Shown here piece by piece: positions 1 through 7,230 of a DNA stretch of 19,714 nt. The notes below the pieces were generated by a model, which made no database searches, was not told the origin of the DNA, and saw only the letters and a program-made list of their open reading frames with translations. Source of the DNA: an uncultured Asticcacaulis sp. (GTDB taxonomy: Bacteria > Pseudomonadota > Alphaproteobacteria > Caulobacterales > Caulobacteraceae). The DNA is taken from NCBI GenBank assembly GCA_946480125.1, contig CAMLIY010000030.1:1-19714 (forward strand), given 5' to 3'. The position numbers and the translations under genes are program-made. Positions within the stretch are counted from its first letter, which is position 1. Each line of letters starts with the position of its first letter.

Positions 1-328
1 CGACCATCTGCATCACACGCATTTCGACATTGCCTGTGGTCAGGCGGAAGGTGCCCTCATGCGGCAGGGCCGATTCAAACAGGGTGACTTCCTTGAATGG
101 CGTGCCCTTGGCCGTAGTGGCCACGCCTTTATCATCGATGATCTGGAAATTATCTACCTTCAGCGCACCTTCCGGGGTGAAGACGTTTTCCGAAGTCGCC
201 GCTTCCGCCGTCACATAGGCTTCGGTCGGGGCAAAATTATAGGGCAGAATATAGCTGGTGCGCGCATCGGCGGAGACTGAAGCGAACAGGGCGACCGCCG
301 CAAGGCCGAAGAGGACAGGTTTTATCAT
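1..328 (-). CDS. DUF4198-type exported protein, partial (C-terminus beyond window)
   Basis: Starts at ATG 328 (minus) with a GGGAG-like ribosome site 7-8 nt upstream; 109 codons are visible before the window edge. Residues 1-22 form a Sec signal peptide (basic Lys3, hydrophobic core, probable cleavage after S-A-D-A). The mature start, R-T-S-Y-I-L-P, and the following beta-rich stretch resemble DUF4198 proteins (NikM-like, metal-uptake associated, periplasmic), but half or more of the protein is missing, so the family call rests on the N-terminal region and the context. It lies 36 nt downstream of the flavoprotein reductase and is probably the last visible gene of the Fur-controlled operon. 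DUF4198 genes commonly sit with PepSY, DUF2271 and ApbE genes in iron-uptake clusters of proteobacteria (established knowledge); the molecular role is unknown and might be metal or ligand binding. Confidence 0.72.
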   Translation of the reverse strand, partial: MIKPVLFGLAAVALFASVSADARTSYILPYNFAPTEAYVTAEAATSENVFTPEGALKVDNFQIIDDKGVATTAKGTPFKEVTLFESALPHEGTFRLTTGNVEMRVMQMV

Positions 329-364
329 GATAGGCTCCCAGAAAGGCCAAAAAAACGAATGTAT

Positions 365-1678
365 TTAATAAAGATCACGGCGGTATCGCCCGGATACCTT
401 GGCCTCATCGACCCAGGTTTGTCCGAGCGCGCCGGCAAGCGCCTGCTCAACCGCAAGCCCCATATCGCGGCCACCGCAGCACAGGATCGCGCCGGTATCC
501 CCCAGCCAGGACGGGATATCCGCATGCGCGCTTACGACGGCCTGAACATATTGGCCGGGGCCTTCGTCCGGCCGTGAAAAAGCCAGATCGAGTCGCGCCA
601 GACGGCCTTCGTCGCGCCACGCCTGCATGGTATTTGGCAGGGTGCCGTCACGTTGCGGATGGCGTTCGCCATAGATCAGCCAGACCTTGCGTCCTTGCGC
701 ATTCGCCTGAAGGATATGCGCCCGCAGGCCGGCCAGACCGGAACCCGCGCCAACCAGCAACAGCGGCCCGTCACCTTCCGGCATATGGAAACCCTTGTGC
801 GATTTGACGCGCAACGGCAGGCTGTCGCCGGCTTGTATGCCTTCGATCAGCAGGCCGGAGCCATCACCGCGCTCTCCGCTTGCTTTGCGCACTTCGCGCA
901 CGAACAGATCGAGCCGTCCCTCTTCCGGCAGCGTCGCTATCGAATAATCGCGCCGGTGGCCATTCTGAGTAGTGATTTCCACCAGATCCCCCGCCTGCCA
1001 GTCGATCGTTTGGCCGGTAAAGCTGAGGTGATATAGCGGATGGTCGCCCCGCTGATTGAGCCGCGTCCGCGACTCCAGCCGCCACGGCAGGCCGCTATCG
1101 GCATGAGCCGTTTCCTGCCCCCCCAGACCTGCCAGCAGATCATGCCATTTTTTCAGTGCCGCCGGATCAAGATCGTCAACCTCGATCACCGGCGTCACGG
1201 CTTCGCCTCCGCACGACACCAGCCAGTTGAAAATCTGGTGGCCGAAGGCACAGAACTGGTCGTACTTGCGATCGCCAAGGGCCAGAACAGCCACACTCCG
1301 CCCGGAAAAATCGGGTCTCTCACGCATCAGAGTTGCTTCAAACCGCAAGGCCTCATCGGGCGCGTCGCCCTCGCCGGTGGTCGACACCACGCAGAGGATA
1401 TGTTTGGCCGCCTGTAACTGCGCCACCGTCACCTTGGCGGTGGAGAGGACCTGAACATCGCGCCCGCCGGCTAGCAAGGATGCGGCGCTGTCATGGGCAA
1501 TCTCCTCCGCCTGTCCGGTCTGGGAGGCGTAAATCACCAGATAGTCGCTGGTGACGTCCGATGTTTTCCGGCCTTTCAACGCCGCCCACAGGCTGACCGC
1601 CACGAATCCTGCCGCCCAGGCGCCGGCCCAGGCCCAGCGCGCCGGATCATCGGTCAGACTATCAATGAAGGGAGTCAC
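365..1678 (-). CDS. Membrane-anchored flavodoxin/FNR-type flavoprotein reductase (sulfite reductase alpha-like)
   Basis: A 437-residue diflavin reductase. Residues about 15-34 are one hydrophobic segment, a likely N-terminal membrane anchor. Residues 46-185 are a flavodoxin domain: FMN phosphate loop Y-A-S-Q-T-G-Q (50-56), S-T-T-G-E-G-D (99-105) and L-G-D-R-K-Y-D (134-140). Residues about 200-437 are a ferredoxin-NADP reductase domain: R-D-Y-S (243-246) for FAD, G-A-G-S-G-L-A-G (310-317) for NADPH, C-G-G-R-D-M-G near 401-407, and a C-terminal Tyr as in plant-type FNRs. It is shorter than CysJ (about 600 residues), lacking most of the connecting domain, and no CysI partner is nearby, so assimilatory sulfite reduction is unlikely. 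It starts with GTG at 1678, overlapping the ApbE stop by 4 nt (GTGA), indicating translational coupling. Inferred role: cytosolic NADPH input for the membrane PepSY/DUF2271 redox system. Confidence 0.9.
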   Translation of the reverse strand: MTPFIDSLTDDPARWAWAGAWAAGFVAVSLWAALKGRKTSDVTSDYLVIYASQTGQAEEIAHDSAASLLAGGRDVQVLSTAKVTVAQLQAAKHILCVVSTTGEGDAPDEALRFEATLMRERPDFSGRSVAVLALGDRKYDQFCAFGHQIFNWLVSCGGEAVTPVIEVDDLDPAALKKWHDLLAGLGGQETAHADSGLPWRLESRTRLNQRGDHPLYHLSFTGQTIDWQAGDLVEITTQNGHRRDYSIATLPEEGRLDLFVREVRKASGERGDGSGLLIEGIQAGDSLPLRVKSHKGFHMPEGDGPLLLVGAGSGLAGLRAHILQANAQGRKVWLIYGERHPQRDGTLPNTMQAWRDEGRLARLDLAFSRPDEGPGQYVQAVVSAHADIPSWLGDTGAILCCGGRDMGLAVEQALAGALGQTWVDEAKVSGRYRRDLY

Positions 1679-2664
1679 AGCCAGGCCTCCAGACGCGGGC
1701 TTACCCGCTCACGGAAGGCACCGCCCTCACGCAGCCAGAACAGGCACGGGATATCGTGCGTCACGGCAAATTCCATGGCGCGCATCTCACCCATTACCAT
1801 CAGGGCCGTGGCCAGGGCATCGGCGCGCCAGCACTCGTGGTCGAACACTGTCACGCTGACAATGCCTGAGCGCGTCGGGGCCTGGGTACGGCTGTCGATG
1901 ATATGCGAATGCACCTGCCCGTCGTGTACGAACGATCGCACCTGTTCGCCGGAAGTCGCCACCGCCATGTCGCACAGGGCGGCCACGGTCGCTGCCTTGA
2001 CGGGCGTTTCAATTTCCACCCAGAACGGCAGGCCATCCGGCTGGACACCCCAGCCCTTCAGTTCGCCACCGACCTCGACCAGCGCGGAGCATACGCCCGG
2101 TTCAGCCTTGAGCAACTCCATCAGGCAATCGACGGCATAGCCCTTAGCGATGGCGCAGAGGTCGATTCGCACATCCACCGGCTTGATCAGGCCCTCCGCC
2201 TGCCAGGCCAGATCACGCCAGCGGCTGTTTGGCATATCCGAAACATCCGGCAATCCGGCAGGCACCGCCCTGGCGCCAAAACCCCACAACTCCACAGCCG
2301 ACAGAATGGCCGGATCGAAAGCGCCGTCGCTCAGGTCTGCCACATCAAGCGCATGGCGCATGACGGTCATAATCCGCGCCGGCAAGGCGACAAACGTGCC
2401 AGCCGGCGCCAGATTGAAGCGCGTCAGGTCGGAATCGATCCGGTACGGACTCATCTCGCGGTCGATTCCGTCCAGCACTGTTTGCAAGCGTACCTGCAAT
2501 CCCATCAGGACCGCATCGGCCTCGGCATAAATACTGACCCGCCAGGTCGTGGCGAAGGCCATGCCGCCCAGATCGTGACGCACTGTTCCGGCAGGCGCCT
2601 TTGGTTCCGCGACCAGGTCGGGGATCAGGACGCGCCGGTCAAAGGCGGGCAGCGGCAGGGTCAT
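1675..2664 (-). CDS. apbE: FAD:protein FMN transferase (ApbE family)
   Basis: A 329-residue ApbE. Family enzymes transfer FMN from FAD to a Thr/Ser in a [S/T]GA[T/S] motif of target proteins, using a divalent metal. Visible motifs in order: G-G-M-A-F-A-T-T-W (33-41), R-E-M-S-P-Y-R-I-D-S-D (69-79), D-G-A-F-D-P (113-118), D-L-C-A-I-A-K-G-Y-A-V-D (168-179; usually DLGGIAKGYAVD), V-E-V-G-G-E-L (196-202), A-T-S-G-E (236-240), H-I-I-D-S-R-T (254-260) and the metal-binding A-D-A-L-A-T (281-286). ATG 2664 follows the TAA of the DUF2271 gene with no gap, and that TAA is in frame, so the protein cannot start earlier. It has no signal peptide or lipobox, unlike the common periplasmic lipoprotein form; whether it works in the cytoplasm is an open question. 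The likely substrate is the DUF2271 product encoded just upstream. Confidence 0.93.
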   Translation of the reverse strand: MTLPLPAFDRRVLIPDLVAEPKAPAGTVRHDLGGMAFATTWRVSIYAEADAVLMGLQVRLQTVLDGIDREMSPYRIDSDLTRFNLAPAGTFVALPARIMTVMRHALDVADLSDGAFDPAILSAVELWGFGARAVPAGLPDVSDMPNSRWRDLAWQAEGLIKPVDVRIDLCAIAKGYAVDCLMELLKAEPGVCSALVEVGGELKGWGVQPDGLPFWVEIETPVKAATVAALCDMAVATSGEQVRSFVHDGQVHSHIIDSRTQAPTRSGIVSVTVFDHECWRADALATALMVMGEMRAMEFAVTHDIPCLFWLREGGAFRERVSPRLEAWL

Positions 2665-3186
2665 TTATGGCTTGTAGCTGAGCTTGACCGTGCCCAGTTC
2701 GGCGGTGCCCCTGGCGCTGGCCGTCGCCGCCTTGGCCGGGTTCCAGTTGAGCGGCAGCTTCACCTGATCATGGCCGCCCTGCTCACGCACGGCCTCTACG
2801 ACAAAGCTGTAAGCGCCGGGCTTCAGGCCCTTGAAAGCGGAGCTATTGGTATCCAGAGCCAGGGTGTTACGGCCGGGCGCGCGCGTGGCGCCGCTGAAGC
2901 CATCGGTCGAGGACAGGTCGCGGCCGCTCTTGCGCCACCACGAGCGCAGATCCTTCAGCCACTTGGCGCCGCGATTTTCCGGCTTCTTGACGTCGTACCA
3001 CAGAAAGGCGTTGGCGAGGTGATTGCCGGCGGCGTCCTCGATCCAGCCGGCGACATAGGGCTTGTGATATTCGGCGACTTTCTGCGTCGGGATTTCGATA
3101 TCGAGCACGACCTGGCCGGCATTTGCCGTGGAAACAGTGAGTCCTGTGGCCGCGACGGCGGCGAAGGCAAGGAATTTGGCAGTCAT
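2665..3186 (-). CDS. DUF2271 exported protein with predicted flavinylation site
   Basis: A 173-residue protein from ATG 3186. This start is preferred to one 35 codons upstream because it begins a clean signal peptide (residues 1-23, cleavage after A-N-A) and has a TGAGG ribosome site that overlaps the TGA stop of the PepSY gene, 8 nt away. The mature part is beta-rich, with W-I-E-D (48-51), W-Y-D-V-K-K-P (63-69) and R-S-W-W-R (81-85), as in DUF2271. Residues 95-101 read D-G-F-S-G-A-T, matching the FMN attachment motif of NqrC/RnfG-type flavoproteins, with Thr101 the expected acceptor. With apbE following immediately, this is probably a periplasmic FMN-carrying electron carrier working with the PepSY membrane protein. 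The family assignment is firm; flavinylation is inferred from motif plus context. Confidence 0.88.
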   Translation of the reverse strand: MTAKFLAFAAVAATGLTVSTANAGQVVLDIEIPTQKVAEYHKPYVAGWIEDAAGNHLANAFLWYDVKKPENRGAKWLKDLRSWWRKSGRDLSSTDGFSGATRAPGRNTLALDTNSSAFKGLKPGAYSFVVEAVREQGGHDQVKLPLNWNPAKAATASARGTAELGTVKLSYKP

Positions 3187-3194
3187 ATGAAACC

Positions 3195-3815
3195 TCAGGC
3201 GTGAACAAACAGCAGGAAAAGGATGAAAGGCAGTACTATGCCGAGTGCGACCAGCGGCCAGGTGACGCGGCGGCCTCTCGAATAAAGCCATAACAACCCG
3301 AAGCCGGTGATGGCGAAGACCACGCAGGCAATAGCGATCAGATCGATGAACAAGGCCCAGACCGGACCGGAATGACGGCCCTTATGCAGATCATTAAGCA
3401 CGGCAATCAGCCCGCGGTCGGTGCGTTCATAGGTGGCGTGGCCGTCGATGCGGCTGATCTCCAGCGTGGAATCGACACCCGGCGCCGACAGGGTGAGATA
3501 GATGCCGTCGTCATCGGCATCGACCGTGGCGCCGCGCACATCCACACCTGTCGCGCCGCGGATGGCCGTGGCCTGAACCGGCGTCAGCGGCACATTGGCG
3601 GTGACAGAAGACAAGCCGGCCAGTGTGGTTGGCGGCACCTGCCGCTCGATCTTCGTGACCTTGGGCTCGGCCTCAATCTGCGCGGCGTGGTTCAGCGTGA
3701 AGCCGGTCACGGAAAACAGCAGCAGCCCCATCAATGAAACAGCCGAACTGATCCAGTGCCACTGACGCAACTGGTTACGCCAGAAGCCTGATTTTGCCGT
3801 TGAGTAACTGGCCAT
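3195..3815 (-). CDS. PepSY-associated transmembrane protein (putative haem/redox membrane component)
   Basis: A 206-residue inner-membrane protein, first gene of the operon. Predicted membrane segments: about 22-42, 153-177 and 186-205. The intervening 50-150 region would be periplasmic and PepSY-like. The N-terminal signature W-H-W-I-S (19-23), the T-G-F-T-L-N-H segment (37-43) and L-H-K-G-R-H-S-G (143-150) are typical of PepSY_TM proteins. The four histidines H20, H43, H144 and H148 sit at membrane borders and could ligate haem; PepSY_TM proteins such as Pseudomonas FoxB are haem-containing ferric-siderophore reductases (established). This copy is much smaller than FoxB, so it could be a minimal version needing the flavoprotein partners. 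ATG 3815 has no clear Shine-Dalgarno sequence (pyrimidine-rich leader), but no better start exists upstream. A Fur-box-like sequence lies 20-54 nt upstream. Confidence 0.88.
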   Translation of the reverse strand: MASYSTAKSGFWRNQLRQWHWISSAVSLMGLLLFSVTGFTLNHAAQIEAEPKVTKIERQVPPTTLAGLSSVTANVPLTPVQATAIRGATGVDVRGATVDADDDGIYLTLSAPGVDSTLEISRIDGHATYERTDRGLIAVLNDLHKGRHSGPVWALFIDLIAIACVVFAITGFGLLWLYSRGRRVTWPLVALGIVLPFILFLLFVHA

Positions 3816-3834
3816 GGAGAGAAAAATACCGCAC

Positions 3835-3869
3835 GAATATGATAATCATTCGCATTAGCAATAATTATC
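3835..3869. promoter_or_regulatory. Fur box (iron-responsive operator), with weaker overlapping second site
   Basis: Bases 3835-3853 match the classical 19-bp Fur consensus GATAATGATAATCATTATC at 15 of 19 positions, with an unbroken ten-base core gataatcatt at 3841-3850. A second, overlapping AT-rich match (3851-3869, 11 of 19, ending aattatc) would extend it. The site lies 20-54 nt upstream of the PepSY start, where a promoter is expected, so iron-replete Fur would repress the five-gene operon. Caulobacter Fur recognises boxes of this kind (established). Binding itself is inferred. Confidence 0.75.
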
Positions 3870-3894
3870 CAGCATGACAAGCGTTTAGGGTATT

Positions 3895-3924
3895 AAAAAA
3901 GAAGGCGGCCCTATCAGGACCGCC
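3895..3924 (-). terminator. Rho-independent terminator after the GH97 gene
   Basis: Read on the minus strand, an 8-bp G/C-rich stem (3917-3924 with 3904-3911, one G-T wobble) with a 5-nt loop is followed by TTC and six T residues (3895-3900). It sits 28 nt past the GH97 stop and just upstream of the Fur-controlled promoter region, isolating the iron operon from glucosidase transcription. Confidence 0.85.
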
Positions 3925-3951
3925 CTAAAGCACCGGGGAGGAAGCTCAGGT

Positions 3952-6051
3952 TTATTTTTTGACCTTTCCCTTGCCTTGGCTCTGAGGCACGAAGCGGATC
4001 GCCTCGCCACCGCCAGGCGCCAGTTTCAATGTCAGCGTATCAGCCGAGGTCACAGTCTGCTTTTCGATGACGATATCAAAGCGCGCGTTACCCTTGAGAT
4101 CGGCGTTCGGACCGTCGCGATAAATTTCCGCCGTATAGGTTACGCCCGGAGCCAGAAAAGCCAGTGGCGCTGACAAGGTGCGGGCATTCTCGTCCGTGAT
4201 CGATCCCAGGAACCAGTTGTCGGAATGGCGATCCTTGCGCGCAAAAGTGACGTAATCGCCGATCTCGCCGTTCAGCACCTGCGTATCGGCCCAGTCAACC
4301 GCCACGTCCTTGATAAACTGGAAGGGTTTTGGATATTTGGCGTAGTTCTCCGGCAGGTCGGCGGCCATCTGGATCGGCGAGTAGAGCACCACATAAAGCG
4401 CCAGTTGCCTGGCCTGGGTCGATAGCAAATCCTTTTTGTTACCTTCCAGGCTGAGTATGCCCGGCGTATAATCCATCGGGCCGGAAAGCATGCGCGTGAA
4501 GACGAGATTGACGTCATGCTCGGGCGGATTGATCGGGTTGCCCCAGGCATTATATTCCTGTCCCCTCGCCCCTTCGCGCGACACCCAGTTCGGATAGGTG
4601 CGGCGCAGGCCGGTATCCTTCACCGGCTCGTGGGTATCGATAGCGACGTGATATTTCGCCGCCGTGATGACGTTTTTCACATAGTGCTCGACCGCCTGCT
4701 GGCTGTCAGTATTGCCATAGAAGATGGTACCATCGGGCGCCCGCATCTGCGCCGCGCCAAATTCGTGGACATATCCTGTCTTGACGCTGTCGATACCGAG
4801 GCTTTCATCCAGCTTGAAAGCGGCCTCCATCTGGTCTTCGTAATGGGCTATATTACCGCCGGTCTCATGGTGTCCGATCAGGTGGACACCCTTTTTCAGC
4901 CCGTAAGCCGACAGCGCTTTGATATCGAAATCGGGATAGGCCTCGGTGAAGCTGAAATCCTTGCCATCACCGTACCAGACGCCATCCCAACCCTTGTTCC
5001 AGCCCTCAACCAGCACACCGCGAAAGCCATTATTGGCGGCGAAATCGATATATTTCTTGGTGTTCTCGGTCGTCGCCCCATGTTTCGGACCGGACGCCCA
5101 GGTCGATTTCTCCAGGTGCATCTCCCACCAGATGCCGACATACTTATAGGGTTTCACCCACGACACATCGCCAAGTGTATTGGGCTCATTGAGGTTCAGT
5201 TCGATGTTCGAGGTCAGCAGCGCCGGCGCGTTGTCAGTGATGATCATGGTCCGCCACGGCGTGGTGAATGGCGCCATCCGCACCGCCGCCGGCCCGATGG
5301 CCGAAGGCGCCAGTTGCGTGCGCAGGCGCTGGCCATCGACGCGCCTGATCCACATGGCCGGGTAATCGACCAAAGCGGCTTCATGGAAGGCGACATAGGT
5401 GCCGTCTGCCGTCTTGATCGTCATCGGCGTCTGGGCCTGACTGACCTCATCGAGCGGCGTCTGCTTGTAGAGATATTCGAGATTGGACAGTTCGCCGCCA
5501 AGTGCCCATAGCGCTGTCGCCTTGTCGACCACGGCGAATTCGGTCAGTTCCTCGCTGATCTTGACGTCGTGCAGTTGCGCCTGATCGGGGAATTCGTAGC
5601 GAAAGCCGACGCCATCATCGAAGACACGAAATACCACCGTCATTTTGCGGTTATCATAGGCGGCCTGAACGAGGTTGACGCGTACCTCATTATAATGGTC
5701 GCGCACGAACTGGCGCTCGCCCCACGGCTGTTCCCAGGTGTCGTCGTGGGTAGCCGAAGATGTGCTGCCGAGTGTGAACTTACCGTCGAGCTTCGGGGCA
5801 TTGGTCAGCACGAAACCCAGACGCGACGGCGAAATGACCTCGACACCCTTGCGCCTGACCTCATAGGCAGCGCGGCCCTCGCCATCGATCGAGACATCAA
5901 CCTGCAACTGGCCATCGGGCGACTGGACCGTAGCCACCACCGAACTGGCCGGCGCCGAGATACCTACGCCGTCGGCAAAAGCCGGCGTAAAGGCTGTCGC
6001 CATAGCCAGAAGGCAGACAGAGGCCAGACAGGCATTGAGTTTAAGTCCCAT
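3952..6051 (-). CDS. Glycoside hydrolase family 97 alpha-glucosidase-like enzyme (SusB type)
   Basis: A 699-residue exported enzyme: signal peptide 1-26 (cleavage near A-F-A), N-terminal GH97 beta-sandwich about 40-295, (beta/alpha)8 catalytic domain about 300-590, C-terminal beta domain to the end, with a basic tail. Length fits the family. Aligned by spacing to Bacteroides SusB (Glu508, Glu526, Glu532), the glutamates are E475 (T-H-E-P), E493 (R-E-G) and E499 (R-G-Q-E-Y); the spacing of 18 and 6 residues is exact. E396 in H-H-E-T probably equals SusB Glu439. The segment where retaining GH97 enzymes carry the Asp nucleophile reads V-K-T-G-Y here (G426), so an inverting, Ca-dependent alpha-glucosidase is likeliest. 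ATG 6051 has a GCGGA-like ribosome site. It is preceded by a LacI-type operator and the lacI-family gene, suggesting malto-oligosaccharide induction. Exact substrate is not proven. Confidence 0.93.
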   Translation of the reverse strand: MGLKLNACLASVCLLAMATAFTPAFADGVGISAPASSVVATVQSPDGQLQVDVSIDGEGRAAYEVRRKGVEVISPSRLGFVLTNAPKLDGKFTLGSTSSATHDDTWEQPWGERQFVRDHYNEVRVNLVQAAYDNRKMTVVFRVFDDGVGFRYEFPDQAQLHDVKISEELTEFAVVDKATALWALGGELSNLEYLYKQTPLDEVSQAQTPMTIKTADGTYVAFHEAALVDYPAMWIRRVDGQRLRTQLAPSAIGPAAVRMAPFTTPWRTMIITDNAPALLTSNIELNLNEPNTLGDVSWVKPYKYVGIWWEMHLEKSTWASGPKHGATTENTKKYIDFAANNGFRGVLVEGWNKGWDGVWYGDGKDFSFTEAYPDFDIKALSAYGLKKGVHLIGHHETGGNIAHYEDQMEAAFKLDESLGIDSVKTGYVHEFGAAQMRAPDGTIFYGNTDSQQAVEHYVKNVITAAKYHVAIDTHEPVKDTGLRRTYPNWVSREGARGQEYNAWGNPINPPEHDVNLVFTRMLSGPMDYTPGILSLEGNKKDLLSTQARQLALYVVLYSPIQMAADLPENYAKYPKPFQFIKDVAVDWADTQVLNGEIGDYVTFARKDRHSDNWFLGSITDENARTLSAPLAFLAPGVTYTAEIYRDGPNADLKGNARFDIVIEKQTVTSADTLTLKLAPGGGEAIRFVPQSQGKGKVKK

Positions 6052-6150
6052 TGATTCCGCTCCCGCTATGGGGACAGATACCCGCCCCTCATTATTGTTC
6101 GCTCCAGCTTTAAATGAGGATCATCATATCTGAAACCCTCAAACGATTAA

Positions 6151-6164
6151 TGCATACGTATTCA
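6151..6164. promoter_or_regulatory. LacI-family operator upstream of the GH97 gene
   Basis: The sequence TGCATACGTATTCA is an inverted repeat centred on CG (12 of 14 bases symmetrical), the form TGnnAnCGnTnnCA typical of LacI/PurR-family operators. It lies about 100 nt upstream of the GH97 ATG, in the 132-nt gap between lacI and GH97. A possible minus-strand -10 element TATGAT (6123-6128) would place the operator just at or upstream of the -35 region. The regulator encoded next to it is the natural candidate ligand. Confidence 0.6.
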
Positions 6165-6183
6165 ATCTGTGTGGACCAAGGAC

Positions 6184-7227
6184 CTAATGCCGTTTCAGGT
6201 TCAGGCCGCCGCAAGATTCCCGGATAACCAATCTGGTCGGCATCCGCGTCACATGCACCGGCTCATTCTCGATCAGACAGGTCAGTCCGTCGATGAGGGC
6301 CCTGGCCGCGGCTTCGGTATCCTGCCGCACCGTACTGAGCGACGGCGACAACGACGAACAGACCCACAGGTCGTCGAACCCCATCACCGAGACGTCCTCC
6401 GGCACCCGTACCTTGCGCCGGATCAGTTCCTGCATGGCGCCCATGGCCAGCAGATCGGTGGCGGCAAAGACGGCATCGAACGCAATACCGTCATCGAGCA
6501 GAGTATCGATGGCGGCCACGCCCTCCTCGCGTTCCAGAAAAACATCGGCGTGCAGGGCCGCGTCAATCTTCAAACCGGCATCTTTAAGCGCCCGGCAATA
6601 GCCTTCATAGCGCTCCTTGAATTCCGGGTGCTCAATGGACGACTTGCCGAGATAGGCGATGCGCGTGCGGCCGAGATGGATCAGGTGCTGGACCGCCGCA
6701 TAAGCCCCGCCTTCATTGTCCGAGCCGATGCACAGCCGGGCGCAATCCGGCCGGTCGACGCCCCAGACCACCCACGGATCGCCGACTTCGTTGAGGTATT
6801 CGAACTTGTGGGTATAGGACTGGTAGTCCTTGCAGCCGAGGAAGATAATGCCATCGGCGCGGCGCGAAAACCCGTAATCCGTGCCCCAGTCATCGCTCTG
6901 CTGTTGCAGCGAAATCAGCACGTCATAGCCCTTCTGGCCGGCATATTTGAGGATGGAGCCGATCAGCGGCAGAAAAAACGGATTGATCGGATTGTCACTC
7001 TTGTCGAGATCTTCCGAGATCAGCACGGCCAGGGTATGAATCTTCTTCGAGCGTAGTTTGCGCGCATTGGAATCAACCTTGTAGTTCAGGCTCTTGGCGG
7101 CCTCCATTACCCTCTGGCGCGTTTCGTCATTGACCAGCGGCGATTGTGACAAGGCGCGCGATACTGTGGTTTGTGACACGCCGGTTATGGCGGCGATATC
7201 GAGCGATGTCGGTCGTTTTACAGCCAT
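6184..7227 (-). CDS. LacI-family transcriptional regulator
   Basis: A 347-residue LacI/GalR repressor. Residues 7-50 form the N-terminal helix-turn-helix and hinge (T-S-L-D-I-A-A-I-T-G-V-S at 7-18, T-V-S-R-A-L at 21-26, and the usual N-Y-K motif at 48-50). Residues about 62-345 are the periplasmic-binding-protein-like sensor (R-A-D-G-I-I-F, V-M-G-F-D-D and S-T-V-R-Q signatures). The ATG lies 3 nt beyond the TGA of the halogenase gene, so the two are cotranscribed, and the GH97 gene follows 132 nt later with its own operator. The nearest targets are therefore the GH97 gene and perhaps the halogenase promoter; the ligand is likely a glucoside or malto-oligosaccharide (inferred from GH97). Confidence 0.95.
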   Translation of the reverse strand: MAVKRPTSLDIAAITGVSQTTVSRALSQSPLVNDETRQRVMEAAKSLNYKVDSNARKLRSKKIHTLAVLISEDLDKSDNPINPFFLPLIGSILKYAGQKGYDVLISLQQQSDDWGTDYGFSRRADGIIFLGCKDYQSYTHKFEYLNEVGDPWVVWGVDRPDCARLCIGSDNEGGAYAAVQHLIHLGRTRIAYLGKSSIEHPEFKERYEGYCRALKDAGLKIDAALHADVFLEREEGVAAIDTLLDDGIAFDAVFAATDLLAMGAMQELIRRKVRVPEDVSVMGFDDLWVCSSLSPSLSTVRQDTEAAARALIDGLTCLIENEPVHVTRMPTRLVIRESCGGLNLKRH

Positions 7228-7230
7228 GGA

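Noticed and set aside
365..1678. Assimilatory sulfite reductase alpha subunit (CysJ)
   Set aside because: Shorter than CysJ, has a membrane anchor, no cysI or cysteine genes nearby, and sits in an ApbE/PepSY operon under a Fur box.
1903..3204. Long plus-strand open frame (433 codons) opposite ApbE and DUF2271
   Set aside because: It is antisense to two genes with clear family motifs, has no family-like features, and is rich in His/Arg/Gln as expected for a shadow frame in GC-rich DNA.
4516..5511. Plus-strand open frame (331 codons) opposite GH97
   Set aside because: Shadow of the GH97 gene, whose catalytic residues are conserved on the minus strand.
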